Notes: a model not told the origin generated them from the sequence alone. 64,000 nt of DNA from Agapanthus africanus (GCA_030015575.1 JASDDO010000024.1:215222996-215286995), one strand, 5' to 3'. Positions 47,597 through 60,107 are shown, numbered from the stretch's first letter. Made by a program: numbers and translations.

Positions 47597-50437
47597 TGTA
47601 ACACCCGAGCCCAATAATACTATTTATATTACTAGTTGAGGGTTATATCTTGCTCATTCCAATTATCCTGAAGGTTTGGTGCTTTTTGCAAAATTTTAAC
47701 CGGTTAAGTCATTTTGGCACATAACAAATTTTAACTCCTAAAATAAAATTAAAAATGTCCATGTTGGCCTACTCGTCGCCACTAGTCGCGTGGTAGCGTC
47801 CGCGTGTCGAGATTTCTTCCCGTTCGGCTAAACGGGCAAGTTTGGACGGCTACGCGCGCGTACAAGTGTCCGACTTGGGGGCATGCATTTTAATCATTAA
47901 ACACCTCTTTTCAAAATTTAGAACCCTCTTAAAATCCTATAATTTGAATTTGGAACATTTGGGCGCAAACCGGGCGCGATTTGGAAATGTTTCATTTAGC
48001 GCCAAAAAGGCCCATTTAATTAAATATAATAAAATTAAAATATTTACGATTATAATCTTTTAACGCCTAAATCCCTATTAAATCTTTTAAGTTTTATTTT
48101 TTAAAACCACCCGTACACATCCCCACCCTATCGCGAGCTCAGGTTTCCCTTCGTGGGCCCCCTTCAACCGCCTCTCTCTCTATCTCTCTCCTCATCAAAT
48201 CCTTCTCTCTCTCTCTTCCTCTATATTTCATGCAGCCGCCTCCCCCTTCCTCTCGACCACGAGAGAACCCACGAGAACTCCAAGCCCTAACCCTAGCTCC
48301 TCGTGCGTGCGCCGCCGACCCCCACCGCGACCTCGCCGTCGCCGTCAACACCTCCTCAGCCTTACCGCACCCTCTTCCTCCTTCCTCCGCTCTCTTCCGC
48401 ACCTGCACCCAACCCCGACGACGCCACCAACCACCGCAGGTCTCGTCGTCGACGCTGCCTCTAGTCACCGACGACGCCCGCGACTCCCTCTCTTCCTCCT
48501 CGTCCCTACCTCGTCGTCGCCTTCCTCCTCCCCTCGCCGGACCACCACCAGACCTGAGCCCGACCCTCGAACCAATCCCGGGTCGCCGGGAACCGCGCCG
48601 TCGACCCTCGTGGACGTCACCCGCGCCACATCCTTTCCCCCTCGTTCACCAGAGCCGACCACCACCCTCCTCTACTCGTCGCACCACCCTCTCCAGCGAA
48701 CCAGAGGCTGTTCAGGCCTTCGCAGCCGTCGTCGCTGCCTCGCCGGGGTTCCAGCGCCGTCGAGCCCGCCGGGGTTACCCCTGGTGTCTCCCTGTAAGCT
48801 TTCCTTGTCCTTCCTTTTGTGCGAAACCCCTCGCTGGTCGATTGCTCATGATTATCGCGTTTGCTAACTTCGTTACTTTTTACTTTTGCCGGTTTCCGAC
48901 CGTGCCGTCGTTTGAATCCGACGCTCCAGCGAAGTACCCTGGTCCGTGTGATCCCATTGTTCTCTGTTGGGACTCGATCCGAAGTCCGTGCACCCGTCTC
49001 GTGTTTTCTGCCGACGTCGCATCCGTGCTTTCCGGTTTGCGAAACCGTCGAGGCAAGATTTCTTGCTACATGCTACCCTAAACTAATTAAATGTTTGAAT
49101 CACAAACCTGCTATATTAACTAAGTATTGCTACTCGTCTCATTGGATGAAATATGATGTATATTATAATACTGCCACCTAAATCGTATTTTGCCACATAC
49201 CCTTAATAACAACTACCTGCTAATTATTTTAATATTTAGAGGATAATAGTCGCACACTTATATCTTTATTGCCTGTTGTTATTAATATCGCGCTACACTG
49301 TGATTATTGCACCCCAAGGGTGCTTGAACCTGTTAATAAGAGAATACAAAGCATCACTGTGTTTACATGGAATAATATTGTTATTTGCTGTTCCTGCTGT
49401 TGTTCTTTATTCGTTACTATACCTGTTATCTGCATACATTTGATTGCACTACATATTGACCGATCTTGATACACCTGACACATGTACTGATACACCGGAC
49501 ATGACACCCTGTACATATCGACTCAACCTGTTGAAACGTGACCTGACCTGTTACCTGATTTCATGCCTGATGCCGACAAACCTGACCATTCCTGCTGTCT
49601 ATCCAGACAGACCTACTTTTACCGGATTTTGTGTTGGCATTAGTCCTTGACTACTGAATACCTGACCTGACATACATAGCTTGGGGGTATGGGGAAATCA
49701 AAGGTGGAACCGACTTGTAACTCAACAGTTCGATACTTGTTCTGATCAGACTTACGGGCTTGGCCAGCCCCGGAGTGATGATGCTGACATCACTCATCCA
49801 TCCAGCTACCTATTACTGCTTAGCGGCACGTCTCGGATTCAGCCCCGAGGACCTTGACCGTGGTCCCGGGCACGCACGGGATACTATTGAGTTACATCGA
49901 CGATTCATCAATTGATTTCAAAGACTATAGAGTAGAAACCTGATAGGACAGTTTAGTCACCACTGCATATTACCCTGCTCTGTTATTTCTTAGTACTGCT
50001 TTATTCATGTTCATACCTGTATTGCTTATTACCATGTTTATATTATACTATTTGGTTGACATGACGCGTTGACGTCTGGGTTTTGCATGGCCTAGATTCC
50101 TTACCACTATCGACGACCGAGCAGGAGTACTTCAGCCAGCAGGCTGAACTGTGAGTCCCTTAGGGTTTAGTTTATTTATTTTCATTTCATTCCAGATGTG
50201 AGCCCGCATTATGGGACGTACTGTTTATTTATTGTATTGAATCATTTGCTTCCGCACTTATTGTTTATTGATTCTTGTTATTATGGATTTGGACATGTAT
50301 TAGATTAGTTTATTATTTTGTTCTTGATATCTTTACAACCGTAATGTGACTGTGGATGGATATTTCCTACCCACAGGTAGCATGGTTGGCTATGTCACGT
50401 GCCCAATCTTACGTACTCTGGGAAGCGGGGCGTGACA
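47597..50437 (+). repeat. 5' LTR of element 4
   Basis: It is 2841 bp, with ends TGTAACACCC and GGGCGTGACA. It holds a CT-rich stretch (about 48160-48225) followed by a GC-rich region with long proline/arginine-rich open frames (48230-49081). That region differs from the 3' LTR by indels, including 16 bp near 48437, which break those frames. Near 49680-49900 it has the GGGGTATGGGGAAATCAAA and ACCTTGACCGTGGTCCCGGG words also found, inverted, in element 3 LTRs. Confidence 0.95.
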
Positions 50438-50446
50438 TGGTTCTTT

Positions 50447-50460
50447 TGGTTTCAGAGCCA
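50447..50460 (+). other. Primer-binding site of element 4
   Basis: TGGTTTCAGAGCCA lies nine bases after the LTR end. It resembles the initiator tRNA-Met site TGGTATCAGAGC with one substitution. Confidence 0.7.
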
Positions 50461-50805
50461 TAGGTTAATTGGGTTGATTCTTTGTAGTTGGGTATTGCAC
50501 CCGATACACGAATCATAATACCCGTGATTAGGAAACATGTCCTGCCACCTTGACCGTTTTACCATCCTTGAATCATTCTTCCGGATCATGTCGACATGCA
50601 AACTTACTTTGCATTGTCAACTCGAAAACCTAATTTCTTGTTATCTCTAGGACTTAGGCGACTTGGGTGGAGTTAAGTAATTGCGGCTATGATACCGCGG
50701 CATAGCTACAATGCAGTACTCTATTTAAGTATCTTGGAGTTCTAGCTTTGATTTATATATTGAATCTATCATCATGCTAATGTCGTTTGTTTTGATTTCA
50801 GGACC

Positions 50806-53800
50806 ATGGCAGATAAGAATTTCAAGACGTATCAGAGGCGTGTGGATGAAGCCGCCATGTTAGGAGTGATACGTGGGATGTTGGAAAATCAGGAGAGGCA
50901 AACTGAGCTGATCCAGCAGCAGGCAGATTCATTTCAGGAGGGTTTGCAGGCCATTCAGCAGTCTGTAAACACCGCTGTAGCAAAGCCAGTTGACCGAGTA
51001 GGGACCGTGGCAGATTTCAGACGATTGGGCCCTACTACTTTCACTGGTCTGGAGGAACCGTTACCAGCCGAGCAGTGGCTAGTAGACACGGAGAATTTAC
51101 TGATTGCGGCACAGATCCCAGACGACAAGAGAGTTGATGTGGTGCGCATTCAGCTGGTGGATTACGCCCGAGAGTGGTGGCTTGTGGAGGAGACCCGCTT
51201 GCCCAAGCCAATCAGTTGGGCGGATTTCTCTAAAAGTTTCTTGGAAAAGTTCTTCCCGCGGACTGCACGGAAGGAAATGGAGGAGAAATTTATTGGGCTG
51301 AGACAAAATGGAGCAGCTGTGGATGTACATGCAGCGGAATGGACGAGATTCAGCCGTTTCGCTGGACCCTTAGTCGCCAAGGAGGCAGACAGGGCGCGAA
51401 GGTTCTTGCGCAGTTTGGATATGGACATCCAGAGGCAGATTGTCTCCCTGGGTTTGACCACTTTCTCGCAGGTCCTTACGGCAGCCAGAGAGCAGCAGAG
51501 TTTGTCGGGAATGAAAGGGAACCTTCACCAGACAGCAGTTACGGCCAGGAAGCCTGCATTTGTACCTAACCGAGATCATGGGCGCAGAGGTATTCCAGTG
51601 GACCGTCGAGGTGTAGCGCCAATGAAGAAGCCTGTGATCGTTGATCGAAGGAAGAGCGTGATTTGTGATTACTGCCGATTACCTGGGCACGTGCAGAAGG
51701 ATTGTCGAAGGAGACTGGGACTTTGTCTGGTTTGTGGAGCAGCCGATCACGCAGTTGGTGCTTGTCCGTCGAAGCTTCGCACGAGAGATGATATACAGAA
51801 GCCTCCGCAGAGACCGTTCCAAGGGCAGAAACAACTGACACAAGGACCAAAGCAGGCTCGAGCTTTCACGTTGACAGCTGAGGAAGCCAAGGCATCAGGA
51901 GAAGTGGTTTCAGGTACTTTGCTCGTTCATGGTTTTCCAGCATTGGCATTATTTGATTCCGGAGCATCCCACTGTTTTATGTCATCCAAATTTATAACTA
52001 CACACTCGATTACCTGTACGACCCTATCTAGTTTCTGGGACATACACACTGGGAATGGGAAAATCATAGCTAGTAAGGAGTGTAGAGATTGTACAGTTGT
52101 TGTTTGCGGACGGGAGCTTTTTGCAGATTTCTTGGTGATAGATACGGGCAGTTATGAAGTAGTCTTGGGAATGGATTTTCTTGGCACTTTCCACGCACAC
52201 ATCGATTGTAGGGCAAGGAAAGTAATTTTCCAGATTCCCGGACACCCTGAGTTTACTTTCATTGGAGGAAGCAGCTCTGTCGGGCCAGTCGAGTTTAGGG
52301 CTAGGCCGACAAACAGTGTTCTTGCGACAATGGAAGCGGATAGTAATGAAGAGCCGGCAGTTGTTCGTGACTTTATGGATGTGTTTGAAGATATATCAGG
52401 CTTACCGCCGAAGCGAGATGTGGAGTTTGCGATTGACCTTATTCCTGGTGCAGCGCCAGTATCAAAATCTTATTATCCGATGGCACCGGTGGAATTGGAA
52501 GAAGTTAAGAAACAAGTTGGTGAATTACTCGAGAAGGGATGGATTCGAAGCAGCAACTCACCTTGGGGAGCTCCAGTTCTTTTAGTGAAGAAGAAGGACG
52601 GCACGAGAAGGATGTGCATTGATTATCGAGAATTGAACCGGGTGACTATTAAGAACAAGTACCCGATCCCTCGCATTGGAGAACTTTTTGAGCAGCTTAG
52701 TGGCGCGAGGGTATTCTCGAAACTAGACTTGCGATCAGGATATCATCAGGTCCGAGTGAAAGCAGAAGACATTTGCAAGACGGCGTTTCGAACTCGATAT
52801 GGACATTTCGAGTATTTGGTGATGCCCTTCGGAGTGACTAATGCGCCGGCAATATTCATGGATTTGATGAACAGGATCTTTTCACCATTCTTGGACCAGT
52901 TTATTGTGGTATTCATTGACGATATTCTGGTGTACTCGAAGAGTCCGGAGGAGCATGCTGAGCATTTAAGGATCGCACTGCAGACGCTGAGACAAGAGAA
53001 GTTATTCGCGAAAATGAGTAAGTGCGAATTTCGGCTGGAGGAAGTGAAGTTTCTGGGGCATGTTGTGTCGGGCGATGGAATCGCCGTCGATCCCGAAAAG
53101 ATTACAACAGTTCGAGATTGGCCAACTCCAAAGAATGTTGCGGAGATAAGAAGTTTTCTTGGACTCGCCGGATACTACAGGAGATTTGTGGAGAACTTCG
53201 CTCGTTTGGCAGAGCCGTTAACCAAGCTTACGCGCAAGGAGGTACCGTTTGTTTGGACGGATGGTTGTGCATTGGCCTTCGAGACGTTGAAACAGAAGTT
53301 GATAACCGCCCCTATCCTGACCGTACCAGATAATTCAGGAGGACTGGTGATTCATAGCGACGCATCCGGAAGGGATTGGGATGTGTTTTGATGCAGAATG
53401 GGAAAGTCGTTGCTTACGCATCGAGACAACTGAAGACTCATAAGAAGAACTATCCGACTCATGACTTAGAGCTTGCAGCCGTGATCTTCGCCCTGAAGAT
53501 TTGGAGACACTACCTTTTGGGCGAGAGAGTTGAAGTCTTTACGGATCACAAGAGTTTAAAGTATGTATTCACTCAGAAGGAGTTGAACATGAGGCAACGC
53601 AGATGGTTGGAACTGATGGCCGACTACGACCTTGACCTTAAGTACCATCCGGGAAAGGTTAACGTCGTGCCAGATGCGCTAAGTCGGTTACCAGCAATTC
53701 AGATATTGACTGCACAGAGGGAGATCATTGCGGATTTTCGGAGATTTGACTTGGAGGTTGTGCTACCACATGCTACGGGACAGTTGATGCAGTTGCAAGT

Positions 53801-55235
53801 ACAGTCGTCCTTAGTTGAGAAGATTAAAGTGGCGCAATCACAGAATCCTAGACTACAAAAGTTTCGAGAGCAGGTTGAAGCCGGACTACGAACCGATTTA
53901 CTGATCCATGAAGACGGTTCGTTGAGATATGGTAGCCGTGTGTGTGTGCCAAAAGGAGATGTGCGTGAAGAGCTTATGAAGGAGGCACACAGTTCAGCTT
54001 ACTCTGTACATCCAGGAGAGACAAAGATGTACCAAGATATTCGACAACACTTCTGGTGGGAAGGTATGAAACGGGAAATTGCTCGCTTCGTGGGTAAGTG
54101 CTTGGTGTGTCAGCAAGTCAAGGCTGAACACCAAAGGGTTGCTGGTTTGTTGCAACCACTTCCGATTCCTCAGTGGAAGTGGGAACATATAACCATGGAT
54201 TTCGTGACGGCTTTACCGCGGAGTCCAAAAGGCAACAATGCCATATGGGTGATTGTCGATCGGTTGACCAAAGCAGCTCACTTTATTCCTTTTCGGGTGG
54301 GTCAATCGACAGAGACTTTGGCAGAGCGATACATGCAGGAGATTGTCAGATTGCATGGAGTGCCGGTAAGCATCGTGTCCGATCGGGACACTCGGTTCTT
54401 TTCGCACTTCTGGAGGAGTTTACAAGAAAGTTTGGGGACTCGATTGAAGTTTAGCACAGCTTATCATCCTCAAACTGATGGACAATCGGAGAGAACGATC
54501 CAGACCCTTGAAGATATGTTGAGGGCGTGCATGTTGGACTTCAAAGGTTCTTGGGAGGATCATCTACACCTGGTGGAGTTTTCGTACAATAATAGCTTCC
54601 AAGCGACTATTCAGATGGCTCCGTTTGAAGCGTTGTATGGTCGTAAGTGCCGTTCACCGGTTTGTTGGGATGATGTTGGTGAACGAAGGTTACTAGGACC
54701 AGATTTGGTGGTACAGACAGTCGAGAAGGTGAATACAATCAGGAAGCATATGAAGGCAGCTCAAGACAGACAGAAAAGTTGGGCCGACACGTCAAGAAGA
54801 CCTCTAGAGTTCGCCGTGGGTGATTTGGTATTCCTGAAGATATCACCGACTAGAGGGGTGATTCGCTTTGGAAGTCGGGGAAAGATTAGTCCTTGATTCG
54901 TTGGACCCTTCGAGATATTGGAGCGTGTTGGAGAGGTAGCGTACCGTTTGGCGTTACCACAGTCATTAGCAGTAGTGCATGATGTGTTCCACGTGTCTCA
55001 ACTACGGTGGTATGTTCGTGATGAGACTCATATCTTGGATCATTCGGAGTTGACTGTACGGGAGGACCTAACCTTTGAGGAGCGACCAGTTGAAATCAAG
55101 GATCGAAGAGAAAAGGTTCTTAAGAACAAGGTTATCCCTCTTGTGCTAGTTTCTTGGGGTAATCGATCGCATGGAGAATCCACTTGGGAGCGAGAAGACG
55201 AGATCCGGCAGAAATTCCCTCACCTTTTCCAGTAG
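50806..55235 (+). pseudogene. Gag-pol of element 4, nearly intact
   Basis: The ATG at 50806 opens an 861-residue frame. Gag occupies roughly residues 1-280; two zinc knuckles (CX2CX4HX4C) start at C287 and C307; the protease DSGA has D384; reverse transcriptase has [16 protein letters not shown] and FIDD at 703-706; the RNase H Asp is near 852. A one-base loss near 53370 shifts the frame, and the second frame (to 54896) continues RNase H ([15 protein letters not shown]) and integrase with HHCC and the Asp, Asp, Glu triad ([21 protein letters not shown]). A TGA at 54894-54896 replaces an expected Arg codon. The same frame then carries the integrase tail and the chromodomain (LVSWGNRSHGESTWERED) to 55235. 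Two lesions therefore separate it from an open polyprotein of about 1475 codons. Confidence 0.95.
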
Positions 55236-55294
55236 TTAGCTATCTTGTATTCTTGGAATTTCGCGGACGAAATTCTTTTTGTAGTTGGGTATGA

Positions 55295-58113
55295 TGTAAC
55301 ACCCGAGCCCAATAATACTATTTATATTACTAGTTGAGGGTTATATCTTGCTCATTCCAATTATCCTGATGGTTTGGTGCTTTTTGCAAAATTTTAACCG
55401 GTTAAGTCATTTTGGCACATAACAAATTTTAACTCCTAAAATGAAATTAAAAATGTCCATGTTGGCCTACTCGTCGCCACTAGTCGCGTGGTAGCGTCCG
55501 CGTGTCGAGATTTCTTCCCGTTCGGCTAAACGGGCAAGTTTGGACGGCTACGCGCGTGTACAAGTGTCCGACTTGGGGGCATGCATTTTAATCATTAAAC
55601 ACCTCTTTTCAAAATTTAGAACCCGCTTAAAATCCTATAATTTGAATTTGGAACATTTGGGCGCAAACCGGGCGCGATTTGGAAATGTTTCATTTAGCGC
55701 CAAAAAGGCCCATTTAATTAAATATAATAAAATTAAAATATTTACGATTATAATCTTTTAACGCCTAAATCCCTATTAAATCTTTTAAGTTTTATTTTTT
55801 AAAACCACCCGTACACATCCTCAGCCTATCGCGAGCTCAGGTTTCCCTTCGTGGGCCCCCTTCAACCGCCTCTCTCTATCTCTCTCCTCATCAAATCCTT
55901 CTCTCTCTCTCTTCCTCTATATTTCATGCAGCCGCCTCCCCCTTCCTCTCGACCACGAGAGAACTCACAAGAACTCCAAGCCCTAACCCTAGCTCCTCGT
56001 GCGTGCGCCGCCGACCCCCACCGCGACCTCGCCGTCGCCGTCAACACCTCCTCAGCCTTACCGCACCCTCTTCCTCCTTCCTCCGCTCTCTTCCGCGCCT
56101 GCACCCAACCCCGACGACGCCACCAACCACCGCGCTGCCTCCAGTCACCGACGACGCCCGCGACTCCCTCTCTTCCTCCTCGTCCCTACCTCGTCGTCGC
56201 CTTCCTCCTCCCCTCGCCGGACCACCACCAGACCCGAGCCCGACCCTCGCACCAATCCCGGGTCACCGGGAACCGTGCCGTCGACCCTCGTCGACGTCAC
56301 CCATGCCACATCCTTTCCCCCTCGTTCACCAGAGCCGACCACCACCCTCCTCTACTCGTCGCACCACCCTCTCCAGCGAACCAGAGGCTGTTCAGGCCTT
56401 CGCAGCCGCCGTCGCTGCCTCGCCGGGGTTCCAGCGCCGTCGAGCCCGCCGGGGTTACCCCTGGTGTCTCCCTGTAAGCTTTCCTTGTCCTTCCTTTTGT
56501 GCGAAACCCCTCGCTGGTCGATTGCTCATGATTATCGCGTTTGCTAACTTCGTTACTTTTGACTTTTGCCGGTTTCCGACCGTGCCGTCGTTTGAACCCG
56601 ACGCTCCAGCGAAGTACCCTGGTCCGTGTGATCCCATTGTTCTCTGTTGGGACTCGATCCGAAGTCCGTGCACCCGTCTCGTGTTTTCTGCCGACGTCGC
56701 ATCCGTGCTTTCCTGTTTGCGAAACCGTCGAGGCAAGATTTCTTGCTACATGCTACCCTAAACTAATTAAATGTTTGAACCACAAACCTGATTAACTAAG
56801 TATTGCTACTCGTCTCATTGGATGAAATATGATGTATATTATAATACTGCCACCTAAATCGTATTTTGCCACATACCCTTAATAACAACTACCTGCTAAT
56901 TATTTTATAATTTAGAGGATAATAGTCGCACACTTATATCTTTATTGCCTGCTGTTATTAATATCGCGCTACACTGTGATTATTGCACCCCAAGGGTGCT
57001 TGAACCTGTTAATAAGAGAATACAAAGCATCACTGTGTTTACATGGAATAATATTGTTATTTGCTGTTCCTGCTATTGTTCTTTATTCGTTACTATACCT
57101 GTTATCAGCATACATTTGATTGCACTACATATTGACCGATCTTGATACACCTGACACATGTACTGATACACCGGACATGACACCCTGTACATATCGACTC
57201 AACCTGTTGAAACGTGACCTGACCTGTTACCTGATTTCATGCCTGATGCCGACAAACCTGACCATTCCTGCTATCTATCCAGACAGACCTACTTTTACCG
57301 GATTTTGTGTTGGCATTAGTCCTTGACTACTGAATACCTGACCTGACATACATAGCTTGGGGGTATGGGGAAATCAAAGGTGGAACCGACTTGTAACTCA
57401 ACAGTTCGATACTTGTTCTGATCAGTCTTACGGGCTTGGCCAGCCCCGGAGTGATGATGCTGACATCACTCATCCATCCAGCTACCTATTACTGCTTAGC
57501 GGCACGTCTCGGATTCAGCCCCGAGGACCTTGACCGTGGTCCCGGGCACGCACGGGATACTATTGAGTTACATCGACGATTCATCAATTGATTTCAAAGA
57601 CTATAGAGTAGAAGCCTGATAGGACAGTTTAGTCACCACTGCACATTACCCTGCTCTGTTATTTCTTAGTACTGCTTTATTCATGTTCATACCTGCATTG
57701 CTTATTACCATGTTTATATTATACTATTTGGTTGACATGACGCGCTGACGTCTGGGTTTTGCATGGCCCAGATTCCTTACCACTATCGACGACCGAGCAG
57801 GAGTACATCAGCCAGCAGGCTGAACTGTGAGTCCCTTAGGGTTTAGTTTATTTATTTTCATTTCATTCCAGATGTGAGCCCGCATTATGGGACGTACTGT
57901 TTATTTATTGTATTGAATCATTTGCTTCCGCACTTATTGTTTATTGATTCTTGTTATTATGGATTTGGACATGTATTAGATTAGTTTATTATTTTGTTCT
58001 TGATATCTTTACAACCGTAATGTGACTGTGGATGTATATTTCCTACCCACAGGTAGCATGGTTGGCTATGTCACGTGCTCAATCTTGCGTACTCTGGGAA
58101 GCGGGGCGTGACA
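55295..58113 (+). repeat. 3' LTR of element 4
   Basis: It is 2819 bp, from TGTAACACCC to GGGCGTGACA, collinear with 47597-50437. It is preceded by TAGTTGGGTATGA, which occupies the polypurine position. The last codons of gag-pol end 60 bp upstream. Confidence 0.95.
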
Positions 58114-58118
58114 AAATC

Positions 58119-58427
58119 CTTGACTCCTCGAACACAATGGGATTTCACACCTGGCGAATCTTTCACTCTACCTCCTCTGACTAAGACTATAGGATGTTCC
58201 TGCGAATTATGACCTTCGCTTGGAATGTGAGCAAATATATCATGTCGATTGCTCAAGCGTACTTTGGATATCTTACGTAGAGATGAATTTAGTTTTTCGG
58301 TGTTCTCGTCAGAACACGCGGGCATACTCCTTGCTTCTGGGGATATTGATCTGAAGCTCGAGTACGGTCCGTGCGCCGTTTTTCTTCTCTACCATGACGA
58401 AGAAATTGATTAAATTTAGGAATCCAT
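58119..58427 (-). pseudogene. rps12: Mitochondrial rps12, 5' part (severed by element 4)
   Basis: The minus strand from about 58427 encodes mitochondrial ribosomal protein S12: [20 protein letters not shown], then [16 protein letters not shown], and in the next frame [40 protein letters not shown] and SPGVKSHC. The frame changes near 58290 through a one-base loss, and the first codons after the ATG are disturbed. The gene then runs into element 4; the remainder is at 47525-47596. It lies about 40 bp downstream of nad3, the usual mitochondrial nad3-rps12 order. It is a dead copy. Confidence 0.92.
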
Positions 58428-58467
58428 CTTTCCTATGTCCTTCCCCCCTTTGCCCTATCACTAGTGG

Positions 58468-58824
58468 TTACTCCCGATCCGAAACACCCCTTTTCCATTC
58501 ATAGAGAGATCCAATCGTCAAAATCAATAAAAAGGCCATCATGGACCAAGATCCAAATGGATCAATCTTGTTGGGAGGTACTGCCCAAGGAGAAGAAAAA
58601 GTGACTTACGGATCAGGGATAATAAATAAAATAGGAACCAGATAAAATCGTATATCGAAATGACTTTTGGCATCACCAGAGAGATCGGAACCACATTCGT
58701 GGGCCGACAACTTTTCTGCATAAGTCGAACTATTGGAAGCAAATGGAAAAGGAACACCGAGTGGGATCAAAGAAACTAGCGGACTCATCACTAAATAGAT
58801 ACAAATAGGTGCAAATTCCGACAT
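58468..58824 (-). pseudogene. nad3: Mitochondrial nad3 with one internal stop
   Basis: The frame from ATG (58824-58822) to stop (58470-58468) is 357 bp, the normal 118-residue length of NADH dehydrogenase subunit 3, a membrane subunit of complex I. It reads MSEFAPICIYLV, SLIPLGVPFPFASNSSTY, FDIRFYLV and WSMMAFLLILTIG. One in-frame TAA (58606-58608) replaces a Glu codon in the PDPEVTF region. Ser and Pro codons remain at positions that angiosperm mitochondria edit to Phe and Leu, so the copy derives from DNA and not from edited RNA. C-to-U editing cannot remove a TAA stop, so the copy is not functional. Confidence 0.93.
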
Positions 58825-59224
58825 CACCAAAGCTCACTTCGTTCTCTCGCTGCGGCGTTCCTTGCTCGTACAACGACATATCGAAAAAATGCACTTCCCC
58901 CTCCTCTCCTAACCTTGGGTTGATTGGCACAACTTTTAATCATCCCCTCTCTACATTATTTTGTGGAGATCAAAAGGATGTTCGGTATTGCTACGTTTGA
59001 ACGCAATGTGGTTACCGTGATTCAAGTATTTGGTAATGAGGTCTCGCAGGTGCTGTAGTAGCTCTTCATGAAACGAAGTACTACTGCGGTTCAAGGCGAA
59101 CTCCTTATCCAGTATGACATCTAGTTTAGCCTTTCTTATCGGGCCTTGGCTTTAGGAGGTTCTTTAGAATGTTCTTAGTAGTGTTCTGGTTTATAACTAA
59201 CAGCTTCATTCCGAACATTTAGAA
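58825..59224. other. Upstream flank of nad3, nothing recognised
   Basis: Probably mitochondrial upstream sequence. No tRNA, promoter motif or ORF with recognisable domains was found. Confidence 0.4.
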
Positions 59225-59700
59225 TTGATGTTCCATACTAAGGAGGATTTTCGTCAGAGTGTCCACTTTTTACTCCAGGACCCTGAACCGACGAGCATCG
59301 AGATTCAGAACCTGAACCAGACACGGAAAATAACCAAGATGACAATCAATACTTCGATGGCTATGTTAGCAACTCTTCTCAAGTCATTCGACCAATGCTC
59401 ATTGCGCCTAGAGTTGAGGAGAAGGACAACTAGAAGCGAACCGGTATCTTCTATTCTCAAGTAGCCTGCTGTGGCAAGAAGTGTTACCTCATTATTGATG
59501 GAGGCAGCAGCATGAACATGGCATCACACCACTTGGTGGACAAGTTGGGGCTCAAGCCTGTGAAAATCCAAAGCCATACAATGTCAATTGGTATGATGAT
59601 AACACACCAAGTGGGAGCATAATAGTATTGTACTTTTTACTCATGGAGAAGTGACTCAATAAAGAGTGGAGTTAGCGGTCTTCGATGAACATAGACGGGC
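59225..59700 (+). pseudogene. Ty3/gypsy gag-protease relic
   Basis: The frame through 59495-59580 reads CGKKCYLIIDGGSSMNMASHH followed by LVDKLGLK. The IDGGS active-site motif and the following residues match gypsy proteases of the type IDGGSxxNVAS. Upstream, IRPMLIAPRVEEKD fits the gag-protease linker of the same group. Several stops interrupt it and no LTR is present. It is a different protease type from the DLGA and DSGA versions elsewhere in the window. Confidence 0.65.
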
Positions 59701-60017
59701 TAGTAACAGAGGTTAGTCTTCGATTTCGAAGTGAGAATAGCTCTAGTCTGAGAGCTATGAGTTGAAAAGTGAAGTATGGGCATGGAATTCCTCTTTTCTT
59801 TAACCAAAATCTCACTAACACTCGCTTAGCGCGCAGAGAACAGAGAAGACCATCGATTCGTAATCATTTACTTGCCTTGCTTGCGTTAGGAGAGCGAAGC
59901 AAAGGGAGGAACCAACCAGGAGTCTCGTTGCTAATGTTCCTACGCAAAGCAAGGGTAAGACTTACCATTTGATCCCTCGCTTAGTCAAAAATGGGAAGAA
60001 AATAGAAATTACCCCTA
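59701..60017. other. Unassigned organelle-like DNA
   Basis: About 300 bp between the protease relic and trnS. No gene, repeat or RNA was recognised. Confidence 0.35.
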
Positions 60018-60107
60018 GGAGATGTGGCTGAGTGGTTGATAGCTCCGGTCTTGAAAACCGGTATAGTTCCGATAACTATCGAGGGTTCGAATCCCTCTCT
60101 CTCTCCA
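60018..60107 (+). tRNA. trnS-UGA: Plastid-like tRNA-Ser (UGA), probably a pseudogene
   Basis: GGAGATGTGGCTGAGTGG begins a class II tRNA with the anticodon arm CCGGTC-TTGAAAA-CCGG (anticodon TGA), a variable arm (ATAGTTCCGATAACTAT) and a T arm GAGGG-TTCGAAT-CCCTC. It resembles the plastid gene more than the native mitochondrial trnS-UGA as I recall them. The 5' acceptor strand differs by two bases from the expected GGAGAGA, and the 3' strand has one extra CT, so the acceptor stem is impaired. In plastid genomes this gene follows psbC; here it is separate from the psbC fragment. Confidence 0.75.

Larger units (their letters stand above)
47597..58113 (+). mobile_element. Element 4: young Tekay-like chromovirus inserted in rps12
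   Basis: It is 10,517 bp, starting TGTAACACCC and ending GCGTGACA, with perfect AAATC TSDs at 47592-47596 and 58114-58118. LTRs are 2841 and 2819 bp and differ by only scattered substitutions and a few small indels, by eye about 2 percent. The primer site is at 50447, and one gag-pol region is at 50806-55235. Domain order PR-RT-RH-INT plus a terminal chromodomain makes it a chromovirus; the long LTRs and gag resemble Tekay/Del. It is the youngest insertion here and the best preserved. Confidence 0.96.

Noticed and set aside
48230..49081. 283-residue Pro/Arg/Ser-rich open frame in the element 4 LTR
   Set aside because: It lies wholly in the LTR, and the homologous region of the 3' LTR (55925-56760) has indels that change frame. 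It reads as GC-rich LTR sequence without any domain.
58606..58608. nad3 stop as an RNA-editing site
   Set aside because: C-to-U editing cannot remove a TAA stop, and U-to-C editing is not known in angiosperm mitochondria at such scale. The expected codon is Glu.
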